Shown: in pieces, positions 36,046 to 47,943 of the stretch
Layout of the letters: every line of letters starts with the position of its first letter
Position numbering within the stretch: the stretch's first letter is position 1
NCBI GenBank assembly: GCA_033030425.1
Contig: JAUFSD010000002.1
Span: 682,001 to 746,000 of the forward strand
Reading direction: 5' to 3'
Source of the DNA: Verpa conica
Taxonomy: Eukaryota; Ascomycota; Pezizomycetes; Pezizales; Morchellaceae
Length of the DNA stretch: 64,000 nt
Translations under genes and position numbers: made by a program
Notes under the pieces: model-generated
What the model saw: the letters and a program-made list of their open reading frames with translations, nothing else
Database searches by the model: none
What the model was told of the DNA's origin: nothing

Positions 36046-38666
36046 ATGAATTAAAGAGAGCAGCAATCATTGGATTGGCCATCGATAGAGTCTTGGGAAT
36101 ACCCCTGTTTATTTCTTTTTTCTTGTTATACGCTGCAGTGTTAGACTCATGCTACAAAATATTTATAGAAAGCTTTCTCTTCTTCAAAAGAATCATGTTT
36201 CCTTCTAGGCGCTATCGTCTCCAGAGTGGCTGTGACCAGTGGCAGGCTAGCTTTGATATCAAAAGACAAACGCCAAAACGCCCTACAAAGACCTTCTAAT
36301 AACACGATCCTACTTGCCATAATATATATGATATTCCCCCAATAGTGATTACCCGTCTAATAACCCCAAATTTTCTTGCACTCGTCACACAAAAACACTA
36401 AACAAACAATACATCTCCAGATCCCGCCGCCCCTACTGCAAAGGCTACATTTACCATTGCAGCCTGCAATCTCGAGAACGATTGGGTGACTGCACTTCTT
36501 CATCTTCCGTAATGATAGGCGTTTTGGTACTTGAGAGGAGAATAGGTAAAGGGGTAAGAAATTAGGATTTTTTAGTTGGGGGTGATATGATGAAGCCTTG
36601 GGGAATAAATTACCCTATCTTTTAAAGGGAGACAATGGTGTGATGGAGGTGGGAGAATATAGAAGGGGCGGCTGCTGCTTATATAATTATATAAAGTAAT
36701 GTCCTACCGATCTTATGGTAGCCGTTTTATCTGCTGGAAAGCTGGATATCTCTTTCACTGGGAATTCTTAGGTCTGGTACGTAAAGGAAAACAGTCGTCG
36801 ATTTATACTAAAGCTACAGCGAGGTGATACTAATGAGAACCATTCGAAGCAGCCACAAAATGTAAACGAAAGTCTTCCCTCAGTGAAGCCGTCGACCCTT
36901 CTAGACCGTGAGACAACATCATAGCCAGGAAAGCAAACGGTGGAAAGAAACCCTACACGTACTGACTCTTTCGTGGAGAACGAGAATACGGAGGCCTACA
37001 AACAAAGAGGTAAGAAAGGCAAACATACCACAGGTATCCATCCAGTCGGGAGGAGGAATATCTAATAGAAATAGAGGGGAGGAAACCGCTCAGCAAGCTC
37101 CCGAGGCCCACATAACGGTTACGTATACCCGTGCCTAGATCTCTACCGCCATAGTTGACCTGTTAATATCACGATGTTTTGGTACGGTGACGTGGGGTTT
37201 AGGTTATTCGATGGTCAGCGGGAACCTGCAGATATCTAGGTGTCAGCCCTCACAACATCCGGGTTCGAATATATTCTAATCTCCCGCCGGGCAGCTGTAC
37301 TCGAATGTACGATTGCTCAGTATCGACTTTAAGATGAGACACACTGCCTAAGACGTTTCTACCTTGATACTGCACCCTTGACTTTCCCCAAATCTCACTA
37401 TTTTAGAATAGTTGTATGAATTGTAAACCCTCTATAGGAGATCTATCCCCCACTCTCATATTGGATCCTGTATAATCCAAGATTACATGTAATTCCGGTG
37501 GTTATGAGAGATGGTAGTATTTCCTTCATTGGATATGGGGTTATAGGGTACAAAGAAGAGAAGTGCACCAAACCCTACGTATAGCTAGTCATGAAGTGCT
37601 TTGAGTTTGTAATAACGTTAATTCCCACCTTTCACTTCTTCCACGTTTAGCACAGATATATTTCGGTTTCAATTACCAGCAGCGGATCTTAAAGGCCCTG
37701 AAGACCCTTGGATGGGTGATCACCGGTGACGGGTGCTGCTCCCGGTCGGGTTCATTGAAGTGGAAGGCGCCTATGGTCCGGGTTGCACATATCTCCGTAA
37801 TTCCACCCTTGTGATCTGTTGTTTCAGCATTCCCCGTGCTCATCACGCTGCTGATCCAGTATCATGTACTTTCCGATACGTGTTGACAGAGGGGATGGAT
37901 AATTCACACAAGTATTCTCAAAAGATCGCCGGTTGGGGGTTGTACTACTAATATGAGGTTCGGATATCCGGCTGAATATATTGGACATCTCTACCGGGAG
38001 AAATGTGGGCCAGCAAACAGGCACCTTATCAGGCACGCGAGCAGTCTCAACTCACTTTCGCGATTTTTTCCTTATTGGTCTGATGGGGAAAGTCCTTGAC
38101 CACTCTCAACCCAGCCGGGAATTGAGTTGTCTTCTTCGGATTGGCTCTTGGAGGGACTATCTGCTTAGGTCTATTACTGCTGTTATTTTCACCTTTTCGA
38201 GTGACTTAGCATGAAGTGATAAAAGCTAGGAAACCCCGATAGACGAAGCCATCCCTCTGGTGTTCTACGGGAGCAGTTGCACATTTATGGGCATAATCAT
38301 CGATTGGTGCCAAGAGCTGCACTGCATCGGGCCGCATATCACGGATCCTGGCTCAAGAGAGCGAGGACCAGCCGACCAGTCGCAATCGATGAGAGTGGCT
38401 CTCTCCTCCCGTCTGACTTTCTGTCCTCCCCTCCTCCTCTCCTCCTCTTCCTCCTCCGAGTGAGAATTTTTCCGGGTGAGTTGCACGCTGGATTTTGTTT
38501 GATTCGCACTCTTGTGAAGCCCTTCAATTGCTCTGCTCCAGTCTATTTGTCTCGGCTAGCTGAGGAAAAAAGGCCCCATTTAGCTGGCTGTCGCACTCGC
38601 CCTCTTTCTCTAATCTCCAACAATAACAAGACGTCATCCCGTGCACATACCTAAATCCCGCCCATC
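36046..38666. other. Intergenic region upstream of VTC4
   Basis: 2.6 kb without a recognised gene. It has one TACATGTA (37484) and a CT-rich run at about 38398-38456 that is probably part of the VTC4 promoter or leader. Nothing else could be supported. Confidence 0.4.
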
Positions 38667-41377
38667 ATGAAGTATGTGTTTCCTGCCCTAATAGTTGGGA
38701 TCCCTTGCCCTGAATAGATCCACGTGAATTGGTCAAAGGGTCCTCCTATCACCCAGAGACGTTGCTGATATGTAATTCCTCAATTGTAGATTCGGCCAGC
38801 AGCTGAGGACATCTCTGATCAAAGGTATAGTGATACCCTCATTCGGTTACTGGTAAAAAGAAACTCTGGTGAAAAATTTGCCTAACAAGTCCGTTTTTAG
38901 ATTATAGCCACCAGTACATTGCGTACGATGACCTCAAGTACCAGCTGAAATCGCGTCTCTACCCTGCCGGTACCAATCCTGCTATTTCTCTTCCGAGACA
39001 ATGGACAGAGGAGGACGAAAAGGCTTTTGTACAGGCTCTTGAAGTCGAACTCGACAGAGTCTTCACTTTTCAGAAGGTCAGGTCTAGCGACATTGTCCGC
39101 CGGATCAAAACGTCTGAGAAGGAGGTGGAAGATGTCGTCAAAAAGCTCGATTCTCGACCACCTGCGAGGAGGCAAAACGCTGCACCCAATGCCCAGGGCG
39201 AAGACAGACCAGAATCTTCGGGACCGACAGAAGAGGATTTTGAGCTGTTAGAGGCAGATCTTAGCGATATTATCGCAGATGTCCACGATTTGGCAAAGTT
39301 TACACAACTGAATTATACTGGGTTCCAGAAGATTATCAAAAAGCATGATGTGAGTTTTTGCATAATGAGTTGCACGAGATCCAATAGCTAATTTGGTGGT
39401 CAGAAACAAACTGGATGGATGTTGAGACCAATTTTCTCGACTCGCCTGAATGCAAAGCCGTTTTTCAAGGACAACTACGATGCATTCATTGTTAAGCTCT
39501 CTAAATTGTACGATCTGGTCAGGACCAGAGGAAACCCAACCCAGGGCGATAGTAGCGCTGGAGGGTCACAACAAAACTTTGTTCGGCAGACGACCAAGTA
39601 CTGGGTGCACCCAGATAATATCACAGAGCTGAAATTGATCATTTTGAAGGTACGCGAAGTATACTATACTCAAAGTTTCATAAATACTAATGGAAATTCT
39701 CACTACAGCATCTTCCCGTCCTTGTCTTCAATCCTAACAAGGAGTTCGAAAAACAAGACTCTGCAATCTCTTCGATTTACTACGATAACAGCGATTTTCA
39801 TCTCTACCTTGGCCGTCTCCGCAAAGACGAAGGTGCTGAGGCCGTCCGCCTCCGTTGGTATGGTGGAATGGATGTCTCCACTATCTTTGTCGAGCGCAAG
39901 ACCCATCGTGAAGACTGGACTGGTGAAAAGTCCGTGAAAGCCCGTTTCTCACTGAAGGAGAAGAATGTCAACGCGTTCCTCAAGGGCGAGTACACTGTTG
40001 GCCAGGCATTTGAGAAAATGCGCAAGGAAGGCAAAAAGAGCATTAAGGAAATCGAACAACTGGAGGCACTCGCAAGAGAGGTCCAGTATACGACTATTAC
40101 CAAGCGTCTCCAGCCGGCAGTTAGGTCATTTTACAACCGTACTGCATTTCAGCTTCCTGGTGATGCTAGAGTCCGTATCTCTCTCGATACCGAGCTTTCT
40201 TTGATCCGTGAGGACAACTTGGATGGCACAACCCGCTCCGGTAATAACTGGCGTCGTATGGATATCGGGATCGATTGGCCATTTAGCCAACTCCCTGAGA
40301 AGGACATCGAGCGCTTCCCCTACGCGATTCTTGAAGTGAAGCTCCAGACTCAAGCTGGTCAGGAACCGCCTGAGTGGGTTCGCGAACTGGTTGCGTCCCA
40401 TCTCGTCGAGGCAGTTCCGAAGTTCTCAAAGTTCATCCACGGATCTGCGACACTATTCCCGGATAGGATCAATCTTCTTCCGTTCTGGATCCCACAAATG
40501 CATATCGATATCCGTAAGCCTCCTACCCATAGGTTCGGAATCGAAAGGCCGGGCCACAGCGCTAGCATCTCTACCTCTGACGATCCTTTTGATTCCGACG
40601 AGGACCTCAGTGATCAGGATATCAATGTGCAGAGACTCAGGGCTGCTGAGCGTGCGATGAACTACTCTGACCGTGTTGAGAGGACACATAATGGAGGAGG
40701 GGCTCGTGGAGAGCTTGATGAAGAGGAACGTGTAGCTGATCAGCCGGAAGAGGAGTACCCACTGTATGACAGTGAGGATGAGGACTCTTACGATGAAACT
40801 ACAGATCGAAGGAACGGGAGAGGTCATAAGAAGCCGTTCAAGAAGGTCGTTATCGACGGAATCGTTAGTACAGGCAACATTTTGAAGAGCCTTATCCCTA
40901 AGCCTAGGAGCACAGTCGTTACCACTTTGAATCCCCAAGCACCGGTGCTTGGTATGGTCTATGCTCGTAAATTCAAGGCACCCCCGGGAAAGCGTGAGTC
41001 ACCTACCCCTCTTTTCAATCTTGATTCGCCGCTCATAATTTGCAGGTATCTTTGTCCCCGTCCGTGTCGAGCCTAAGGTTTATTTCGCCGCTGAGCGAAC
41101 CTTCCTCTCCTGGTTTGAATTCTCTATCTACCTTGGCGCTATCGCTGGAACCCTCCTTAACTTTGGCGACCGCCTCTCTCTGTACTCTGCATGGGGGTTC
41201 ACTATAGTTGCGATCTTGGCGTTACTCTATAGTATGGGATTGTACCTGTGGCGTGTCGATAAAATCGTCAAGAGAAGGGCCGTAAGATATCACGACAAGT
41301 ATGGCCCGACTGGGCTGTGTGTGTTGTTGCTTATAGCGGTTGCATTGAACTTTTATTTCAGATTTGGTGAACTATAA
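38667..41377 (+). CDS. VTC4: VTC4, vacuolar polyphosphate polymerase (SPX-VTC-DUF202)
   Basis: Six exons: 38667-38671 (only ATGAA), 38790-38824, 38901-39349, 39404-39649, 39709-40993 and 41046-41377, giving 783 residues. The N-terminal SPX domain begins [20 protein letters not shown] and contains the basic [19 protein letters not shown], which senses inositol pyrophosphates. The central tunnel domain that makes polyphosphate from ATP shows [30 protein letters not shown] and [14 protein letters not shown]. The C-terminal DUF202 membrane domain ([20 protein letters not shown] onward) has three helices. It works as the catalytic subunit of the VTC complex in the vacuolar membrane. A CACGTG E-box in the first intron suggests control by a Pho4-like factor. 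Joining is unambiguous. Confidence 0.96.
38721..38726. promoter_or_regulatory. CACGTG E-box in VTC4 intron 1
   Basis: CACGTG is the core site of Pho4/NUC-1 bHLH factors, which induce VTC genes on phosphate starvation in yeast. Here it lies inside the first intron, about 55 nt after the start codon, rather than upstream. Binding is inferred. Confidence 0.4.
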
Positions 41378-41886
41378 AAGAAATAAGCTACTAGTGGGGA
41401 GGAGTGAAGAAGAGGGAAGTTAATACGGGTTTCTTTGGGTGAGGTGTGGTGTCTTGTTAGTATGAAGTTGTAACATCAGTTGGTATTTCTGGCTGTCGTG
41501 GGGTTTTAGGTGCTATGTCCTGTATGGTGTCTCTGTATCATGATGGGAGCGCTGATGATTATTGTTGCGTTTTTCTTTGCTTATTCTTATTTCTTTTACA
41601 TTATGTTTGGACTTTGGAGAGATTAATTCGCAAATTTGGCTTATTCCCCACTTCGTTCCTTGTTTCTATTCCCCTGTATAAATAGGTGCTGCTTGATTTG
41701 ATTGCATTACTTATTGGATGATTGACCCTGTATTTACCTGTTGGTGCTGAACCGTTTATGGAGTGAGTTTCTAGGTGAAATGATATTGATTTCTTCACAA
41801 CCCAAAAATTCTAATCCCGCCCCGACGGATTACGAAGCACGAATACTCTATAAAAGCATACACAACCACTCTCTAATACCATCCCA
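41378..41886. other. Convergent spacer between VTC4 and the small acidic gene
   Basis: T-rich 3' flank of VTC4 on the left and the 3' flank of the small - strand gene on the right. No other feature was seen. Confidence 0.4.
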
Positions 41887-42144
41887 TTACATAAAAATCT
41901 TCAGCTCCTCCCTCGCGAAGGCCACAAGCAGCTCCCCCCGCCCAACCATGTCCGCGCGCTGCTCATCTGGCACCCCTTTCTCCGCAAGCCAGCCATCATA
42001 CTTTGCCTGAACTTCCTCCCAGAGCGCCGCGTCCTGTAGATGCTGCTCTTCGTAATCAATTGCCTCCTTATCGACGTCTGTTTCAGCTTCTGTAGTCGTG
42101 GTGGTAGTGGTGGTTGGGGGGAATTCTGGCCAACTAGGCTTCAT
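41887..42144 (-). CDS. Small acidic hypothetical protein (85 aa)
   Basis: An intronless frame with an ATG, a Thr run (TTTTTTTT) near residue 15, then an acidic, probably helical region (DYEEQHLQDAALWEEVQ, KYDGWLAEKGVPDEQRADM) ending REELKIFM. I do not recognise the family. Amphipathic composition and a GC content above the flanking DNA favour a real gene. No signal peptide or membrane segment is seen. It is convergent with VTC4. Confidence 0.55.
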   Translation of the reverse strand: MKPSWPEFPPTTTTTTTTEAETDVDKEAIDYEEQHLQDAALWEEVQAKYDGWLAEKGVPDEQRADMVGRGELLVAFAREELKIFM

Positions 42145-43200
42145 GGTCGGTGGGTATGATGGGCGGGTAATATGGGTTAGGGTTGTTTTTGTGTAACTAC
42201 CTCTCTTACTTTTTTGACTTTGGAGAAGATTGGTTTTTATATTTATTTTTTATATGCGGCGATTTGGCTGACTTTATATACCCTGATATGTATGCGCCTC
42301 ATGATTTTATATGGGACTAGGACTAGGGGGCAGCGGTTAGTCCCGATGTAGACTAGCTTGTAGATAGCAGTATTCTTTATCAACGAAACTGTTTTTGATA
42401 GATGTTGATTGGTAATATCTCAACTTTAGAATTAAATATTTAGAGATTCCTACTTCCATAATTATATTGATACTTCCATAGGGATTTAGAAGAAGCCAGA
42501 TGGTGGGTTATGGTGAAGTTAGCACTTTAGAGTCGCGGGACTGCCGTGTTTAGGGAATTTGCCTCTGCGGTTATACTTGTCCTCCAAGAAAAGAAAAGAA
42601 CCAGAAAACAGGGGGGGGTGTTTAAGTGGCGGAAGCACGTATTTTGACACGATTTACTCAATAATATACCATTTCTGGGAGCGGGAGCTTCTTGAGTCAT
42701 TATAAGAGTAGGAACAGTAGCTTGTTGTTTGCCTTATTTGGGGCTACTAGGTAGATTTGAACTTCCGAGACACCTTTGCGCGTACCCCCCCTGTTTTCTG
42801 GTTCTTTTCCTGGAGGACGAGTACTCGCGTCATATACCGACTGAGCTTATACTAGAATAGCCGCTAGCAAGGCTTAGCTATATAGGTTCATGGTGTCTCA
42901 CTCGACTATAGTAGCTCAAGAGAATCTGTTCAAGTACAGTTTGTTTACAACTCTTCACACCCAGTTTATAAGGCCTCAAACGCTTTAATACAATGCTAAA
43001 CGGGTTATAACACTGCTGATTTAATGATAGCCTCTATTCATAAGGCCACTCGTTTGAGAGACTCGCTTCTATTTTCACTGCCACCTCTTCTTACCTGTTT
43101 GATTTAATAGAGTAGAATAAGTGTACAGAAATTCCTAGTGTACAGTAAATAATTTTTTTACAACAAATTCAGTTCAACAGCTACAGTAGCTTTTCATTAA
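42145..43200. other. Spacer holding a short inverted-repeat element
   Basis: Gene-free apart from the element at 42576-42821. The left side is the upstream region of the small acidic gene and the right side is the 3' flank of SAM37. Confidence 0.45.
42576..42821. mobile_element. MITE-like element, 246 bp, with terminal inverted repeats and TA flanks
   Basis: Terminal inverted repeats lie at 42576-42618 and 42785-42821. Both begin CTYGTCCTCC and share AAAAGAACCAGAAAACAGGG. They differ by two substitutions, one AAAAG unit and one G. TA dinucleotides flank both ends (42574-42575 and 42822-42823), as expected for Tc1/mariner-type insertion. The interior has no coding capacity, so movement would need a transposase in trans. 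The high similarity of the arms suggests a fairly recent element. Confidence 0.7.
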
Positions 43201-43471
43201 CTACTCAGCCCTACCATCAAGGTGATCTTCCATATCCTTTGCGATAGCTTCATCAACCTCCTCCTCAGAATTAATGTCTTTTGCAATCTCATCTTCCTCT
43301 TCAGGACTAAGGTCTTCATTCTCCGTCTCCTCGCCTCTTTGTATATCGAGATCTGTTTTCCCACCAAGTCCTAGGATTGCACCTGCAAGCCCAAAGCTTT
43401 GCCCCTTTCCACCCCTCATTCTCTCTATTATCTCAGTCTCCTCAGTCTTATCTACCTCTTTTTTATCCTCT

Positions 43472-43523
<52 letters not shown>

Positions 43524-44908
43524 CTTCCTCTTCCTTCTCGTCATCATCATCTATCTCATCGTCCTCATCCTCTACTTCAAACTCAATCTGCAAAAGCCCA
43601 GACCAAAAACAATACCCTATAAATGCCGCAACCCCACCCACAACAGTCAGCGTACTCCTAATCCTCTGGCTCCGAATAGCAGCCTGCGCTTTACGCTTCC
43701 TCTCCAAATCCTCTGGGTCCATCGCCTCCTCCCGCTCTTGCAACCTTCGTTTCCTAATTTGTGTTTCACGACCCCACCCAATCTTATCTAGTGTACGCTC
43801 AACTAAGAAACCAGATATCCACGGGAGATCCCCGCGCTCTACCTCTCCCCAGGGTAACTCAGATATAGGTATTTTTGGTTGCCCCTCAGTACTACCACGA
43901 GTATAAGCAAGGACTTGCTTCGAGTTCACGAATTCCCCAATGAATGGGACTCGAAGGCTATTGAGATATCCACAAATTCTTCCAAACCCCTTCTTCATCT
44001 CATTCATCAACCACGGGTGAGGGAGCTCGGGGTAGAAGCAGAGGGAGAGATATCCGATAGCTAGACAATCCAGCGAACTAGGTTCATCACCGAAGAAGTA
44101 GCGGTTATCGCCAAGTTTTGCCTGGAGCGGCGTTAGGAAGTCATCCACTAGGTTCATAAGCTTAAATGTCACTGTAATCTCAGTTGTTGATAGGATTGAT
44201 CTTGTAGCAGTTTGGGGAGGAATAGTAGTGTGGGGTGCGCCGGCCGGGGGTGCAGATGTGGGTGGCTCAACAGTGTCGATATTGAGCGCTGTGACACCGA
44301 GGTCAGATGTGCGTGCTTTGGCCTGGGAGCGGATAGACACGGGGGTGTAGTATTGCATTGGGAACGGGAGGAGAGTAGCATAGATAGAGCGAGTGACGGA
44401 GTCGAAGTTTTTGCGGGAGACATAGAGGGAGAGGTCTATGAGAGATTGGCCATGAGTTTCTATGAAGGCCGAGAAGCTGGAGATAGGATCTGTGTTAGCT
44501 TTTTTTATGGGGGATAGAGAGAGAGGGCGAATGTACGCTGTGCTTTCGGCTTTTTCCTTTTCGCTGAGGAAAGCGTCGAGGTCGTCCTGTCCATCACTTT
44601 TCTTCCGTATGTGCTCGATGATTCCCCGGAAGCCAGCAACCCATATTCTATCATCACGGAGAGCTGGAAGTTGGCCTAAAACACAGATTTTTAACGCTGG
44701 GCTGGGAATGAGAGGTAAATCTAGGGGATTGCATACGTGTGGGTGAAAGTAACGGATTGCTCGACGCTACAATAGACCACTTTGATTTGGGAACGGTGAG
44801 CTTAAGGTATGCAATTATAGCAGTACATTGCGGATCGATTGAAGGAAGACCAAAGGCAGGCCCCCAGATGTGGAGTTCCAGCGTTGTTTGGGGGGTAAGA
44901 TTTGACAT
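43201..44908 (-). CDS. SAM37: Sam37/metaxin-like mitochondrial outer-membrane sorting protein
   Basis: Exons 44737-44908 and 43201-44675 give 548 residues. The N-terminus LELHIWGPAFGLPSIDPQCT is the conserved start of fungal Sam37. LRDDRIWVAGFRGIIEHIRK and the metaxin/GST-like region (LGDNRYFFGDEPSSLDCLAI) follow. A hydrophobic segment near the C-terminus (TLTVVGGVAAFIGYCFWSGL) probably inserts in the outer membrane. Sam37 is the cytosol-facing subunit of the SAM/TOB complex that inserts beta-barrel proteins. The tail is highly acidic and contains a Ser-Glu run coded by an expanded hexanucleotide, unusual for this protein. The single intron is canonical and in phase. Confidence 0.9.
43473..43520. 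repeat. (CACTCT)8 hexanucleotide microsatellite inside SAM37
   Basis: Eight perfect copies. Read on the - strand they encode alternating Ser and Glu in the acidic tail of Sam37. The unit is a multiple of three, so length changes stay in frame. Confidence 0.95.
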
Positions 44909-46989
44909 TGAATTGGGCGGTGTGGGGGATCTCGTAATGACGTTGAGGGGTTTCAGGCATATTTTTTTAGCCCGCAGAGCCGCAGCAGAAGCAGGTCCGT
45001 AGTGATTTGGCTTGGCAGCTACTTACAGCAATCAGGAGTAACTACAGGGTCTTTGTCCCATCCATAGAGAGGGTTGGTTCTGTATAGGGTTATATTTTTT
45101 GATGTTGGGATCATCATTGCACTTGGTGGGGGAATTGGAGTGTGAAGTTACATGTAGTTGGGGTGCAGGCCAACTCATGTATAGTATCCTACACACAAGT
45201 ACTGAGTTTAGGACAGCTATAGATATTTCCCCTAAGGGTCTAGTACTACATATTACTAGCATACCAGGAGAGGATCATTTGTGTCTTATTGCTACTACAT
45301 GTAGATCTTGTTGGGGAGTCTCAATGGAATCCAAGTAACGACTACCTACATGTAGTCTTTAAAAGTGTATAGTCAGTATATCCAATCAGCCCCTCAAACA
45401 CACGGCAGGATGACCTACTTCCCGGGTATAACTCACTCTCCCTACAATATTACCCATGACAAAAAGCTTTACCACAGAATCTAAATATCTTAGCGAGTAC
45501 CTCCCTAAGAACACCAGATGTAGTACCTAAAACCTAATTTCCACGATAACGAACCGTACCGGGAAAAACTCGTATATCAGACGCTATAGAAGGATGGTCC
45601 TTCTATTTGTGCTTTTGGTAGTTGTGGTTGTTGTGCCACCGGCTTTGTCGTCGGCTTTGTCGTTGTCGTTAGTGGGTCGTAGTGAGGTTTGAGAAAATGC
45701 TAGCGTAAATGTAATAAAGTATTATTGGTTCGCTTGGGGTTTAATTCTAAGCTATGATATACTAGAGAATGTGGGGTAAATGTATTTTATTGGAAGTTTG
45801 GTATCTCCGTTTCCTCTGCCCTACTTGATGAGGTCGGTGTGTAAAGCGCCCCAAGGAACCAAGTAGTAACACCAGAAAATACACCTCAACCCTAATCTTC
45901 AATACAAAAACAGCTTAATGATTCATACCCATAGCACGGCGAACAGACGTAGATTAAGTAGGGCCCAAACATAGATATGAGGGAACTCAAGGGACCCAGT
46001 ACGTGCAGGGCTCAAAGCAGTAGCCTTAACTATTCTCTCAGCTCAATAATCTTATTATATTGTAAATTAGTCTTAGTATTACCATTAAAAAAAACCTGAA
46101 CAGTGACGGCGGTGGTGATTGTGATTGTATTTGGGGTTTCAGGGCTTTCAAGGGTTTGTATGGAGTCCACGGTGGTTTTTTTTGGTAGCGTTTGGTGGTG
46201 GGGATATAGAGTATTGGGCGTTAATAGGATGATGAGGAGGGTAATATTTTTGCTTGAGTATACGAGAGGGGCAGTGGGTGACATGTTCCGTGTAAAAAAG
46301 ACCCTGAAATAGTAGTAGAAGCGGGTGAACTACGAGATAAATAAGAAAGCACCAACTAGAAGTTCGTCAGCTCGATATTCATCCACAAGTATCACATCCT
46401 AGGGTGACTTTATTGGACTATTCGTCTCCCCTCAGAATATGCGTGTAGTGCTTACACGCTATTCAGTGAGAAGAGGAGGCGAGGAGAAGAGAAAGAAGGC
46501 AGAATAGAAGAGGAATTGGGGTGGGAGTTGGGAAGATTATGGGAAGACTTGAATGAGGAAGAGGAAGTAAGGGAAGAAGAGGCAGAGTAATTTTTGTTTT
46601 GATTTATTTGATTATTTGTTTTGATTATTTTACTGTTAGTTTTGTTTGAGAGTCGAATACCACAGCCCAAGGGTTTCATGTATTTATGATTAATCAATTA
46701 ATTCGTTTCTATACACTATATATCAAAAGAGCCTATATAACTCGAGTGATATTTTGTGACTCCGTTTATCCTTATGCCCACAGCTAGGAATCTGTAAGCC
46801 GTAATCGGTTCATTGATGAGCACATGACCACCTCGTATTTTATTGGGAACTCAAGCATGGGAAATTTACTTAGAATATCTCAATACATATTTCATCGCCT
46901 CATGATTCTCCGCAAGTGATTATATCAGACTAATAATCACTACACGTGTCAATACTATATACCCGACTGCTACCTCTTATCGTCACTAT
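44909..46989. other. Gene-free spacer
   Basis: No recognisable gene. It contains three TACATGTA copies within 210 nt (45149, 45296, 45347) and GT-rich low-complexity stretches around 45610-45670 and 46100-46200. A frame at 46030-46312 is low complexity and not supported. Confidence 0.45.
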
Positions 46990-47943
46990 TCAAAAGAAAC
47001 CCTTCTCAAAAGCCACTGGACTCATTACTCTGGGACTCCACAATGGCTCATCTGTCTCCCTCTCATCCTCCTCTCTACTCCCCTTCCCACAATTAGCAGT
47101 CTCATCAATTCCTCTACAAATATAAAAACTCTTCCAAACATCATCCGGGCTGAAACAACCCGACCAATCCCGCATTGTCTCCCCTTCTTCCCCCGCGCCA
47201 TAGTAGCCATTACCCTCATCACTTGGGTATAGGGCCTTTCTTGCTTCTTGTACACTCCTATATCCACTTTCCGGCGTGCTATTAGGGGCAGGAGGCAACG
47301 GCCAATCACGCATGACCTCACATTCCTCCCCGTATGTTATACGACGAGAAACCTGTAGAGCTTCATGAGGAGGATTTGTATCAGTAGTATTTGTAAAGGA
47401 TTCAGCACGTTGAAGATTGTTCTGTGTCATCTCCCATAAATCGAGTTCATCACTCCCCTCACTTGATGGGCTTGTAGGAGGTGTGGAATCCCCATCATCC
47501 TCATCGATATTCATATACAGGTTCAGGCTCTTCCCGACTTCACAATTGACTACTTCGAATCCACTCCAGAGTAGTTCCTCTTGCTCTCGTTCTCGTTCAC
47601 CTCTATATATATCTTCAACTACCCTCACCTCGTCATCATCATCCTTTTCGATAGGATCAGGGCTGGATTCAGGGCGCCAGTAGGATTTCCAGTGTTCCCA
47701 GCCTGAGTAGTCGAATTCACTGACACACTTAGTGCAGAAGCGGTGGGAGCATTGGAGGCAGCGGTTGAGGGCGGCACTGAAGCGGAATACTGTGCGACAT
47801 TTGTGGCAGCGCCAGACCCAGGGGTAAGGGGAGCGGGGGGCTGAAAAGGTGCGGTGAGTAGAGGGGAGGTGGGTTGCGGAGGGGAGGGAGGGGGTGATAG
47901 AGGCGGTGGGGAGGGTTATGGTTAGGTGTTTGGTTATTGTCAT
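46990..47943 (-). CDS. Zinc-ribbon-like fungal protein of unknown function
   Basis: 317 residues from the ATG at 47943. The frame extends upstream to 48087, but that part is Lys/Asn/Leu-rich like a leader, so the internal start is preferred. The core is WVWRCHKCRTVF...RCLQCSHRFCTKC: three C-x2-C pairs (spacing C-x2-C-x12-C-x2-C-x4-C-x2-C), a treble-clef or zinc-ribbon arrangement seen in many uncharacterised ascomycete proteins. A WEHWKSYWR segment follows, then a long acidic, Ser/Thr-rich tail with two EVMRDW/ETMRDW repeats (about residues 210 and 260). The tail is probably disordered. The function is not known. Confidence 0.7.
   Translation of the reverse strand: MTITKHLTITLPTASITPSLPSATHLPSTHRTFSAPRSPYPWVWRCHKCRTVFRFSAALNRCLQCSHRFCTKCVSEFDYSGWEHWKSYWRPESSPDPIEKDDDDEVRVVEDIYRGEREREQEELLWSGFEVVNCEVGKSLNLYMNIDEDDGDSTPPTSPSSEGSDELDLWEMTQNNLQRAESFTNTTDTNPPHEALQVSRRITYGEECEVMRDWPLPPAPNSTPESGYRSVQEARKALYPSDEGNGYYGAGEEGETMRDWSGCFSPDDVWKSFYICRGIDETANCGKGSREEDERETDEPLWSPRVMSPVAFEKGFF

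Noticed and set aside
37255..37285. T-arm-like GGGTTCGAAT on the + strand
   Set aside because: The second half of the stem is missing and no cloverleaf fits upstream.
43377..43906. Ser-His and Thr-Leu rich frames on the + strand
   Set aside because: They mirror the CACTCT repeat and acidic tail of SAM37 on the other strand. The SAM37 frame has clear homology.
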